Below are positions 1 through 6,417 of a stretch of DNA of 13,235 bases, in pieces. Where the stretch lies: contig JAGLJE010000007.1 in assembly GCA_023142645.1 (NCBI GenBank), positions 1 through 13,235 on the forward strand, given 5' to 3'. Within the stretch, counting starts at the first letter, position 1. Each line of letters opens with the position of its first letter. The notes under the pieces were generated by a model. It was not told where the DNA came from, did not search any database, and saw only the letters and a list, made by a program, of their open reading frames with translations. The stretch is from Candidatus Altimarinota bacterium (GTDB taxonomy: Bacteria; Patescibacteriota; Gracilibacteria; JAHISY01). A program made the translations under genes and the position numbers.

Positions 1-297
1 TCGGGTGTCACATCTAAACCGGGAACCTTTAAAGTAAATACCACCCTCAGCAACCCAACACCAATTAAAGAGCAAACCTCTCCTAATGTTAATAATATTG
101 GGAAAGTCCATATCGTGAAATCAATACCTCTCCCGCTTGATGATACAAAGGGTAATCCGCTTTGGACAAACGCCAACATTGTGGACTCAATACCCCTCCC
201 ACTTGATGATACGAAAGGTAATCCACTTTGGACAAACTCCAACATTGTGGACTCAATACCCCTTCCGCTTAATGATTCATCCAAAAACTCTCTTTAA
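1..297 (+). CDS. C-terminal part of a repeat-containing protein of unknown function (5' end outside window)
   Basis: Frame 1 is open from the first base to the TAA at 295-297, giving 98 residues of a protein whose start lies upstream. The window portion is rich in Thr, Asn, Pro and Ser (for example PGTFKVNTTLSNPTPIK), then carries a 22-residue tandem repeat: SIPLPLDDTKGNPLWTN followed by a short linker to the next unit. Two full copies and a diverged, truncated third end the protein as SIPLPLNDSSKNSL. I recognise no family. The composition resembles extracellular or surface repeat proteins, but no signal peptide or anchor can be seen because the N-terminus is missing. A GTG at 115 could be called as a start, but the frame stays open upstream of it and the upstream sequence reads as normal protein, so I treat the CDS as partial. 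Confidence 0.6.
   Translation, partial: SGVTSKPGTFKVNTTLSNPTPIKEQTSPNVNNIGKVHIVKSIPLPLDDTKGNPLWTNANIVDSIPLPLDDTKGNPLWTNSNIVDSIPLPLNDSSKNSL
121..273 (+). repeat. 66-bp in-frame tandem repeat, about 2.3 copies
   Basis: Unit 1 spans 121-186, unit 2 spans 187-252, and a partial unit 3 starts at 253. Units 1 and 2 differ at six of 66 bases by my count. Five of these are silent third-position changes and one changes Ala to Ser. The 66-bp period is a multiple of three and keeps the 22-residue unit in frame. Confidence 0.85.
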
Positions 298-306
298 GTG
301 CAAACT

Positions 307-312
307 TATAAT
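307..312 (+). promoter_or_regulatory. Possible -10 element (TATAAT) for the DUF4870-like gene
   Basis: TATAAT at 307-312 is a perfect -10 consensus in the 34-bp gap after the repeat protein. It predicts a start near 319 and a 13-nt leader before the ATG at 332. GATAAT at 316-321 is an alternative and would give a leader of about 4 nt. I see no convincing -35 and no Shine-Dalgarno. The AT-rich context makes chance matches likely. Confidence 0.35.
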
Positions 313-331
313 TACGATAATTAAACATTGA

Positions 332-661
332 ATGCCCCATCAAGTCACACATTGCAATCATCTCGCCGCTGTCGGCTACATTCCGCTCGTGAATTTTTTG
401 ATTTTTTATGCGCATCGTCGCGATAAATTCATCGTGGAGCACACGTTAAACGGAATTTTGCTTTCAATTTATTTTTTTCTCGCTTATTTTTTGATTCCCG
501 ATTTTGGGATTTATCTTGCGTTGATTTTCGCTGCGGGAGCAGTAGCCGGCTTCATCCATGCTTCTGCGGGGAAAAAATATAACCTCCCTTTTATTGCTGA
601 TTTCGTGGAATGGGTGGCGAAGTTAACCGCCACTAAATCTGAGGGTATCTCAAAAATTTGA
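332..661 (+). CDS. Small DUF4870-like membrane protein
   Basis: The 109-residue protein has three likely membrane segments: about residues 11-27 (LAAVGYIPLVNFLIFYA), 38-56 and 58-79. Between the first and second lies the charged stretch HRRDKFIVEHTLNG. This order of hydrophobic segment, basic and acidic loop, then a His/Asn-rich lead into the second helix resembles DUF4870 (Tic20-like) small membrane proteins, whose function is not established. The start is the ATG at 332, directly preceded in frame by a TGA, so no longer form is possible. There is no Shine-Dalgarno. The C-terminal 30 residues are amphipathic and probably cytoplasmic. It lies between an unrelated repeat protein and mfd, and nothing in the context suggests a role. 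Family assignment rests on pattern only. Confidence 0.6.
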   Translation: MPHQVTHCNHLAAVGYIPLVNFLIFYAHRRDKFIVEHTLNGILLSIYFFLAYFLIPDFGIYLALIFAAGAVAGFIHASAGKKYNLPFIADFVEWVAKLTATKSEGISKI

Positions 662-702
662 CAACTCCTCTAAGCATCTTTAAACTCTCCGCACTCACTC
701 AA

Positions 703-722
703 CTTGGCTCCCGCCAGGTTTT
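703..722 (+). terminator. Weak hairpin with short T run, possible terminator upstream of mfd
   Basis: CTTGGC (703-708) and GCCAGG (713-718) can form a 6-bp stem including one G-U pair, closing a 4-nt TCCC loop and followed by TTTT (719-722). It lies 42 bp after the DUF4870-like stop. The T run is short, so this is a tentative intrinsic terminator. The rest of the 107-bp gap contains a GGAGG at 723-727 with no usable ORF after it. Confidence 0.3.
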
Positions 723-768
723 GGAGGAAGGTGTAAAAAAGTCCAATTGATTTTTTAGTAAAAGTTTT

Positions 769-3700
769 TTGAGTTCAAAATCTTTCGGCTCCGCCCCAAA
801 GGGAACTTTTGACAGGTTTTTTCCGGAAGACCTTTTTGAAAAATTGAAAAAGGAGTTCACCGAAAAATTAACCCCCTCGATATCCGAAGGGTTAACGGTT
901 TCGGGTGCGGGAAATATTTCCGCTAAAAGTTTATTTGTGGATAAGCTTCTAGGAAACACAGAGAATCTCGCAATGTGGGTGGTAAACGATGCGGGCGAGG
1001 CGAACGCACTTTTTTCGCATCTCGCAGTGTGGCAACCGCGAAAAGTGAAACTTTTTACTTCCGAAAAAAATGAAGAAGGCGAAAGAGAGCGAACTTTGCG
1101 ATTAATTCGTGAGGCTTTCGCGTTGCGGGAAAAAGGTGTAATTATCATTACAACTTTCCGCGACGCACAAACTTTATTGCCTGATCTCGCACAACTCGAA
1201 AGAGAGAGTTTGGAAATTAAAGTCGGAAAAGAATTGAACCGCACTGAATTTTTCAACGATCTGATTTCGCGGGGGTATGAAAATGTGGAGAGCGAAGACG
1301 AGCTTACAGCAGGAACTTATCGCGCAATTGGCAATGTGATAAAAATCTTTCCGCCAAACGAGAATTCTGTCTTTGCGATTGATTTGAATGGAGAAAAAGT
1401 TGAATCAATTTCAAATTGTGAAATCAAAAAAGGAAATCTGCAAACTACGAATTGCGAATTGCAGATTCTCAAACTTCTACCGATCGACAGCGAATACGAA
1501 ACCGTGGAACTCATCACTGCACTACCGGATGATATGACTTTGATCGCGGATGAAATTATCGGAGAAGAAAATAGAAACGGTGGCGATAAATTTCTCGAGG
1601 GTGGACTACCGTCAATCAACGAATGGTTCGCAAAAAATCCGGCAGTGAAAAAACTATTTTTTACGAGCTTTCCTGAGGAAGGCGTGAAATTTATTCATCT
1701 CCGTTTTTTGAGTGTTTTGAAATTCGTGACACCGCACGACCTCATCGATGATCTGCGAATAAAGAAAGAAGGCGGTTGGAGTGTTTTGATCCTTACAAAG
1801 CAGCGCGCTGAACTCGTCGGAATTTTGGAGGAGTACAATTTTATTTTTGGCGCAGGAACGAATGTGAAAATCGTGGAACTTGAGGAGGAGGATTTCTCGC
1901 CGCAGGCTTTTCAGAACCCAGAAATAAAAATCGCGGTGCTAACCGATCGCGAGATTTTTGGATTTCAGCGGAGCGGAAAAAGCGTAAGTGAACAAAAAGT
2001 TTATCTCGATTTCATTACAAGTCTGCGAAACGGTGATTTCGTCGTGCATCTCGACCATGGAATCGGAATTTTCCGAGGAATCGAGCAGAAAACGGTAGAC
2101 GAGATCACACGTGAATATTTACGAATCGATTACGCCGCTGGCGACAAACTTTTCGTGCCAATCGATCAAGCGAATAAAGTCAATCGCTTCATCGGAACCG
2201 GAGACACACCTCCGCGGTTAACTCGTTTAGGAAGCAGCGAATGGACGACGATGCAAAAACGGGTAGTGGCAGAAACAAAACAGGTCGCGAAAGAGTTGTT
2301 GAACTTGTACGCCGCGCGAGCGGCAGCGATCGGCGTGGAATTCGGGACGGACGGCGAAAAGCAGGCAGCATTTGAAAAGAATTTTCCGTACGAGGAAACT
2401 CCCGGTCAGCTACGAGCAATTCAGGATGTGAAACAGGACATGGAAGCGAAAAAGCCGATGGATCGGCTGGTATGCGGAGATGTCGGTTTCGGCAAGACGG
2501 AGGTGGCGATGCGCGCAGCTTTCAAGGCGGCGACGAGCGGGAAGCAAGTCGCATTCATTTCGCCTATCACTATTTTGACTGACCAACATTTCAAAAGTTT
2601 TTCGAAGCGGCTGGAGGGTTTCGATGTGACATGTGAAATGTTGAGTCGATTCAAAACTCCCGCGCAACAGAAAAAGATTCTAGCGGGACTGGCTAATAAC
2701 AGTGTGCAAATCGTGATTGGCACGCACCGCCTGCTACAGCCGGATGTGAAATTCAAAGATCTCGGACTAGTGATCATCGACGAGGAGCAACGTTTCGGCG
2801 TGAAGCAGAAAGAAAAATTAAAAGAATTGCGGAAACAGGTGGATATTCTTACGATGACCGCCACACCGATTCCACGAACACTAAATATGGCTTTGAATAA
2901 ACTCCGCGACATCACCACGATTAGCACTCCCCCGCCCGGTCGCCTACCAATCATCACGGAAGTGCGACGCTTCTCATGGCATTTGATTAAGGAAGCGATT
3001 GAAAAAGAAACTCAACGCAATGGGCAAGTTTATTTCCTGCATAATCGTGTAGCAACGATTGAAGGTATCGCGGGAAAATTGCGAAGCCTCGTACCCGAAG
3101 CGCGTTTTGTAGTGACTCACGGACAGCTGAAAACAGATGAACTTGAGAATCGAATTTTGGATTTCAAGAATGGGAAGTATGATGTTTTGGTTTCGAGCGC
3201 GATTATCGAGAACGGAATTGATTTACCAAACGCGAACACGCTAATCGTGAACGATGCTGATAATTTTGGACTGAGCCAGTTGTATCAGCTACGTGGAAGA
3301 GTCGGCAGAAGCCGAAAGCAAGCGTACGCGTTTTTTCTTTACAACACGCAGCTACTTAAGACCGATGCAAAAAAGCGGTTGCGGGCAATTGTGGAAGCAA
3401 GCGAACTCGGCGCAGGATTCGAAATTGCGATGAAGGATCTAGAAATCCGCGGGGCAGGCGATATCCTCGGCGCAAGCCAAAGTGGTGCAATCAATGTCGT
3501 CGGCGTTTCGCATTTCGTACGAATGCTGAATCAAGCTGTCGAAGACCTGAAAGCTGGTAAAAAAGTGGAAACGGGCGAAGAAACAAAGGAAGGTGTGAAA
3601 ACAGACGTGAATCTCGAAGTGCCGCTCTCAGCTTTTATCCCAACAAATTATATTTCTGACACGAAAGAAAAAATTCGAACATACCAAAAACTTTCTTCGG

Positions 3701-4083
3701 TAGATTCGGTAAAAGAACTAAATGACCAAAGACACGAACTCATCGAAGAATTTGGACATCTGCCAATCGAGGTGACCAATCTTTTGAAAATAATCCGACT
3801 GAAACTCGCCTGCCAAAAAGCGGGCGTGGTGGCAGTGAAAGTGGGACGAATTGGTCCACGAAAACGTGAAGCAATTCTCTCGCTCGGCGAAAAAGTGAAA
3901 CCTGGAAACATCATGAGCACTTTGGTGGAAAATTCGAAGTGGCAAATTAGCGGAGATAAATTGAAAATTGATGTACAAAATCTAGGAGTGGATTGGGTAG
4001 GTGGATTACAAAAAAGCGTGGAGGCGCTGAAAGAGGAGGTGAAAAGTGATGAAGTCCTACCGCAACTACCCAAAACCCACTGA
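769..4083 (+). CDS. mfd: Transcription-repair coupling factor Mfd
   Basis: Mfd is a DNA translocase that removes RNA polymerase stalled at lesions and recruits UvrA for nucleotide excision repair. At 1104 residues it is close to the usual 1100-1180. Residues 1 to about 400 form the UvrB-like N-terminal region. A CarD-like RNA-polymerase-interaction domain starts near 418 (NGDFVVHLDHGIGIFRG). The RecG-like translocase core shows Walker A GDVGFGKTE at 570-578, GTHRLL at 651-656, the DEEQ box at 671-674, TATPIPRT at 697-704 and motif VI QLRGRVGRS at 840-848. RGAGDILG at 894-901 belongs to the translocation motif region, and a TRCF C-terminal domain covers about 945-1050. The CarD-like and TRCF domains separate it from RecG. 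The start is uncertain: TTG at 769 is the only start codon after the in-frame TGA at 748 that keeps a full N-terminus. The next candidate, TTG at 844, would remove 25 residues. A short repeat-like segment sits near residues 215-233. Confidence 0.95.
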   Translation: MSSKSFGSAPKGTFDRFFPEDLFEKLKKEFTEKLTPSISEGLTVSGAGNISAKSLFVDKLLGNTENLAMWVVNDAGEANALFSHLAVWQPRKVKLFTSEKNEEGERERTLRLIREAFALREKGVIIITTFRDAQTLLPDLAQLERESLEIKVGKELNRTEFFNDLISRGYENVESEDELTAGTYRAIGNVIKIFPPNENSVFAIDLNGEKVESISNCEIKKGNLQTTNCELQILKLLPIDSEYETVELITALPDDMTLIADEIIGEENRNGGDKFLEGGLPSINEWFAKNPAVKKLFFTSFPEEGVKFIHLRFLSVLKFVTPHDLIDDLRIKKEGGWSVLILTKQRAELVGILEEYNFIFGAGTNVKIVELEEEDFSPQAFQNPEIKIAVLTDREIFGFQRSGKSVSEQKVYLDFITSLRNGDFVVHLDHGIGIFRGIEQKTVDEITREYLRIDYAAGDKLFVPIDQANKVNRFIGTGDTPPRLTRLGSSEWTTMQKRVVAETKQVAKELLNLYAARAAAIGVEFGTDGEKQAAFEKNFPYEETPGQLRAIQDVKQDMEAKKPMDRLVCGDVGFGKTEVAMRAAFKAATSGKQVAFISPITILTDQHFKSFSKRLEGFDVTCEMLSRFKTPAQQKKILAGLANNSVQIVIGTHRLLQPDVKFKDLGLVIIDEEQRFGVKQKEKLKELRKQVDILTMTATPIPRTLNMALNKLRDITTISTPPPGRLPIITEVRRFSWHLIKEAIEKETQRNGQVYFLHNRVATIEGIAGKLRSLVPEARFVVTHGQLKTDELENRILDFKNGKYDVLVSSAIIENGIDLPNANTLIVNDADNFGLSQLYQLRGRVGRSRKQAYAFFLYNTQLLKTDAKKRLRAIVEASELGAGFEIAMKDLEIRGAGDILGASQSGAINVVGVSHFVRMLNQAVEDLKAGKKVETGEETKEGVKTDVNLEVPLSAFIPTNYISDTKEKIRTYQKLSSVDSVKELNDQRHELIEEFGHLPIEVTNLLKIIRLKLACQKAGVVAVKVGRIGPRKREAILSLGEKVKPGNIMSTLVENSKWQISGDKLKIDVQNLGVDWVGGLQKSVEALKEEVKSDEVLPQLPKTH
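1405..1465 (+). repeat. Heptanucleotide-repeat-like segment inside mfd
   Basis: CGAATTG occurs twice head to tail at 1448-1461, followed by the related CAGATTC. A looser relative (AAATTGTGAAATC) lies at 1413-1425. It encodes two echoing peptides, SNCEIKKG and TNCELQI, around residues 215-233 of Mfd, in the UvrB-like region. The pattern looks like a short dispersed repeat absorbed in frame. Confidence 0.4.
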
Positions 4084-4221
4084 CTTTAAAAGATTTGCTT
4101 CATTCAGCTTCAGCTATCTTGAACAGGTGGGCTGTCTGACTACTTGATCCTCCTGACCAATCACCAACATTTAATGTGAGTAGTCCTGTCTTTTATTGTT
4201 TTATTTTCTTCACGCAGACTT
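4084..4221. other. mfd-thrC intergenic region with weak inverted repeats
   Basis: This 138-bp stretch holds no ORF I can support. GACTACT at 4138-4144 and AGTAGTC at 4180-4186 are complementary across a 35-nt spacer. Inside that spacer, ACATTTAATGT (4168-4178) is a small 5-bp inverted repeat around one base. A T-rich tract (TTTTATTGTTTTATTTT) follows at about 4191-4207. Together these could terminate mfd transcription or form a leader structure, but the long loop makes it weak. I looked for T-box and tRNA signatures and found none. Confidence 0.3.
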
Positions 4222-4227
4222 TAGAAT
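4222..4227 (+). promoter_or_regulatory. -10 element (TAGAAT) of thrC, leaderless arrangement
   Basis: TAGAAT matches the TATAAT consensus at five of six positions. Taking its last base as -7 places +1 at 4234, which is the first base of the thrC GTG start. The 17-bp-spaced -35 position is only T-rich (TTTTAT), so it is weak. No Shine-Dalgarno precedes the GTG, consistent with a leaderless transcript. Confidence 0.55.
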
Positions 4228-4233
4228 ACTTGC

Positions 4234-5517
4234 GTGCAAAAACTCTCTTGCATCGCGTGCGGAAAGAAATTCGAAATCGGTGAAAACCGTGTTGTTTGTG
4301 AGTGTGGCGGATTACTCGATGTCATTCAGCCAATCGAGGAATTGAAGAAATTGGATTTGAAAAAAGTCTTTGATGAACGGCTCGGTAGCTGTGAACTGCC
4401 AAACGCAAGCGGTGTGTGGCGATACCGCGAGCTACTTTTCGATACAAAAAAAATAATCTCGCGCTATGAAGGTAACACCCGTCTCTACCCATCTGAAAAA
4501 CTTTCGGCGGAACTCGGCGTGGAATTGTTTTTCAAACACGAAGGTGAAAATCCAACCGGCAGCTTCAAAGACCGCGGGATGACGACTGCTCTTACGATCG
4601 GATACGCCGCTGGTTGCCAAAACTTCGTTTGTGCTTCAACTGGCAATACTTCCGCCTCTCTCGCGAGCTACTGTTCAGTAGGATCATTAAACGGAATCGT
4701 GATCATTCCGAATGGAAAAATCGCACTCGGGAAACTCAGCCAAGCCCTCGCCTTCGGAGCAAAGGTTTTGCAAATCGACGGGAATTTCGATGTGGCAATG
4801 GAGTTGGTGAATAAGCTCGGTGAGAAATTCGATCCGGAGAGTCCAACAGATTCTGTTTATGTTTTAAATTCAGTAAACCCGTTTCGAATCGAGGGTCAGA
4901 AAACAATTATTTTTGAAATTTTGCAGCAGCTGAATTGGAATGCGCCCGATTGGATTATTTTGCCGGCGGGAAATTTGGGAAATACATCCGCTTTCGGAAA
5001 AGCGATCAGCGAGGCTTTCAAACTCGGTTTAATTGAGCGGAAACCGCGAATCGCGGCAGTACAAGCTGTCGGCGCGAATCCGTTTTTCAAGTATTTCGAT
5101 AATGGGTGGGAAAAATTTGAGGCGATGAAAAACCCTGAAACAATCGCCACCGCAATCAAAATCGGAAACCCGCAAAGTTTTTTGCGGGCGCGGAGAGCAA
5201 TTGAAGAAACGAACGGAGTAGTTTTGGAAGTTTCGGAAAATGAAATTATGGATGCGAAAGCTACAATTGATGCGGCTGGTATCGGCTGCGAGCCAGCCTC
5301 GGCATGCAGCCTCGCAGGGATTCGGCAACTCGCGAAAAATGGGGTAATTCAAAAAAATGAACGTGTAGTAGGAATTTTGACCGGTCATCTTTTGAAAGAT
5401 CCTGATGCAACGATAAATTATCACGCAGGCGAACTCGCGGGAATTGATTCAGCGCGTGCGAACCAGCCACAACAGATTGAAGCGAGCGTGAAAGCATTTT
5501 TGGCAACAATTAAATAA
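4234..5517 (+). CDS. thrC: Threonine synthase
   Basis: Threonine synthase converts O-phospho-L-homoserine to L-threonine and phosphate using pyridoxal phosphate (PLP). The 427-residue protein begins with a small zinc-ribbon-like module (C6, C9, C22, C24), common in the form that lacks the long N-terminal extension of the E. coli enzyme. The fold-type II PLP site is clear: NPTGSFKDRG at 106-115 with the Schiff-base lysine at K112, STGNTSAS at 135-142, the glycine-rich phosphate loop PAGNLGN at 244-250, and GILTGHLLKDP at 380-390. The start is GTG at 4234, which puts MQKLSCIACG at the N-terminus and the first Cys pair intact. A -10 lies exactly upstream. No other thr genes are nearby, so homoserine phosphate must come from elsewhere in the genome or by another route. 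Confidence 0.92.
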   Translation: MQKLSCIACGKKFEIGENRVVCECGGLLDVIQPIEELKKLDLKKVFDERLGSCELPNASGVWRYRELLFDTKKIISRYEGNTRLYPSEKLSAELGVELFFKHEGENPTGSFKDRGMTTALTIGYAAGCQNFVCASTGNTSASLASYCSVGSLNGIVIIPNGKIALGKLSQALAFGAKVLQIDGNFDVAMELVNKLGEKFDPESPTDSVYVLNSVNPFRIEGQKTIIFEILQQLNWNAPDWIILPAGNLGNTSAFGKAISEAFKLGLIERKPRIAAVQAVGANPFFKYFDNGWEKFEAMKNPETIATAIKIGNPQSFLRARRAIEETNGVVLEVSENEIMDAKATIDAAGIGCEPASACSLAGIRQLAKNGVIQKNERVVGILTGHLLKDPDATINYHAGELAGIDSARANQPQQIEASVKAFLATIK

Positions 5518-5529
5518 TTTCTATAAAAT
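5500..5529 (+). promoter_or_regulatory. argF promoter (TTGGCA, 18 bp, TAAAAT), leaderless arrangement
   Basis: TTGGCA at 5500-5505 differs from the -35 consensus at one base and lies inside the last codons of thrC. TAAAAT at 5524-5529 is a -10 hexamer 18 bp downstream. With its last base as -7, +1 falls on 5536, the A of the argF ATG. TATAAA at 5522-5527 with a 16-bp spacer is an overlapping alternative. There is no Shine-Dalgarno before the ATG. Confidence 0.6.
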
Positions 5530-5535
5530 TCAAAC

Positions 5536-6417
5536 ATGCAAAAAAGTTTTCTCTCAATCGCCAATCTCTCAAAAGACGAGCTCCTGGAACTTTTGGAAGT
5601 GGCCTCAACACAACGGCTGCGAGTTGTCTCCAAGATGTTACGAGATCAGCATCTCGCGCTTTATTTCGAGAAACCGAGCCTCCGTACAAAGGCCAGCTTC
5701 GAAACCGGAATCGGTGAACTCGGTGGCAGCTTTTCGTATTTCAGTGCGGTGGATACCGGTAAACTCGGCGAACGGGAAAGTGTGGAAGATTTGGCGAAAA
5801 CAATGAGTGAATATTTTTCAGCAATTATAGTTCGCGTATACAGCCACACGGCTCTCGAAAAATTCACAGCAGCAGCAAGTGTGCCCGTTGTCAACGCCCT
5901 CTCTGATCGCGAACACCCCTGTCAAGTTTTGGCCGATCTCCTGACAATCCGCGATAAATTGGGAAAATTGGAGGGATTCAAGCTCGCTTTCCTCGGAGAC
6001 GGAAACAATGTGGCACTCTCTCTCGCACTTGCCGCCGAGATTTTAGGATTTGAATTTATTCTCGCCGGTCCAAAGGATTACTACCTCAAATATGGTCAAA
6101 TCAAGCAAACTGAAGACATTGATGCGGCTCTGCAAAATGCAGATGTGGTTTACACCGACACATGGACCAGTATGGGTGACGAAGAAGAAGAAATGAGGCG
6201 AAAAAAACTTTTCTTACCTTTTCAGCTAAACACTGAGACACTTAGAAAAGCAAAAGAAGGCGCAATCGTGATGCATTGTCTCCCTGCTCATCGCGAAAAA
6301 GAAATCACAAACAAAGTAATCGACAGCAAACAGTCGGTTGTTTTTCAACAAGCTGCGAATCGACTACCTGCTCAAAAAGCTTTGCTGATCAAGCTTTTTT
6401 CGAAGGCGACTGTTTAG
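5536..6417 (+). CDS. argF: Ornithine carbamoyltransferase
   Basis: This cytoplasmic enzyme joins carbamoyl phosphate and ornithine to make citrulline, or runs in reverse in the arginine deiminase pathway (then called arcB). At 293 residues it is slightly short for the family (about 305-335). The carbamoyl-phosphate site reads FEKPSLRTKASFE, with SLRTK at 48-52 in place of the common STRTR. Further carbamoyl-phosphate residues are R100 and HPCQ at 127-130. The ornithine side has TDTWTSMG at 207-214 and HCLP at 247-250, which separate it from aspartate carbamoyltransferase. The start is ATG 5536, 18 bp after the thrC stop, with its own promoter inside thrC. The 3' end overlaps convergent prsW by 29 bp. 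No arginine-biosynthesis or deiminase genes are adjacent, so the direction of the reaction cannot be told. Confidence 0.9.
   Translation: MQKSFLSIANLSKDELLELLEVASTQRLRVVSKMLRDQHLALYFEKPSLRTKASFETGIGELGGSFSYFSAVDTGKLGERESVEDLAKTMSEYFSAIIVRVYSHTALEKFTAAASVPVVNALSDREHPCQVLADLLTIRDKLGKLEGFKLAFLGDGNNVALSLALAAEILGFEFILAGPKDYYLKYGQIKQTEDIDAALQNADVVYTDTWTSMGDEEEEMRRKKLFLPFQLNTETLRKAKEGAIVMHCLPAHREKEITNKVIDSKQSVVFQQAANRLPAQKALLIKLFSKATV
6374..6400 (-). terminator. AT-rich hairpin at the convergent gene ends, probable terminator of the LTD-prsW operon
   Basis: AAAAAGCTT (6374-6382) and AAGCTTTTT (6391-6399) form a perfect 9-bp inverted repeat with an 8-nt loop. On the minus strand the hairpin includes the prsW stop (6391-6389) and its 3' arm ends in five T's just after it, as expected of an intrinsic terminator. 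On the plus strand it would cut the argF transcript about 15 nt before its stop, so it is unlikely to terminate argF. Only two of nine pairs are G-C, so it may be weak. Confidence 0.4.

Noticed and set aside
115..297. Independent small gene starting at GTG 115
   Set aside because: The same frame is open from base 1 with ordinary protein sequence, so the GTG is probably an internal valine.
699..1256. Long minus-strand ORFs opposite mfd, up to 185 residues
   Set aside because: They lie antisense to a confidently identified gene, have biased Ser/Phe/Arg-rich composition and no recognisable domain.
769..4083. RecG instead of Mfd
   Set aside because: The helicase core is shared, but the CarD-like domain near residue 418 and the C-terminal TRCF domain are specific to Mfd.
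4081..4083. TGA recoded as glycine (table 25)
   Set aside because: TGA ends mfd, the DUF4870-like gene and prsW at expected lengths, and no gene needs TGA read-through.
4084..4233. T-box, riboswitch or tRNA upstream of threonine synthase
   Set aside because: No T-box motif, cloverleaf or known aptamer consensus is visible, and the thrC promoter lies right at the start codon, so no long leader is expected.
5536..6417. Aspartate carbamoyltransferase (pyrB)
   Set aside because: The TDTWTSMG and HCLP motifs are those of ornithine carbamoyltransferases.
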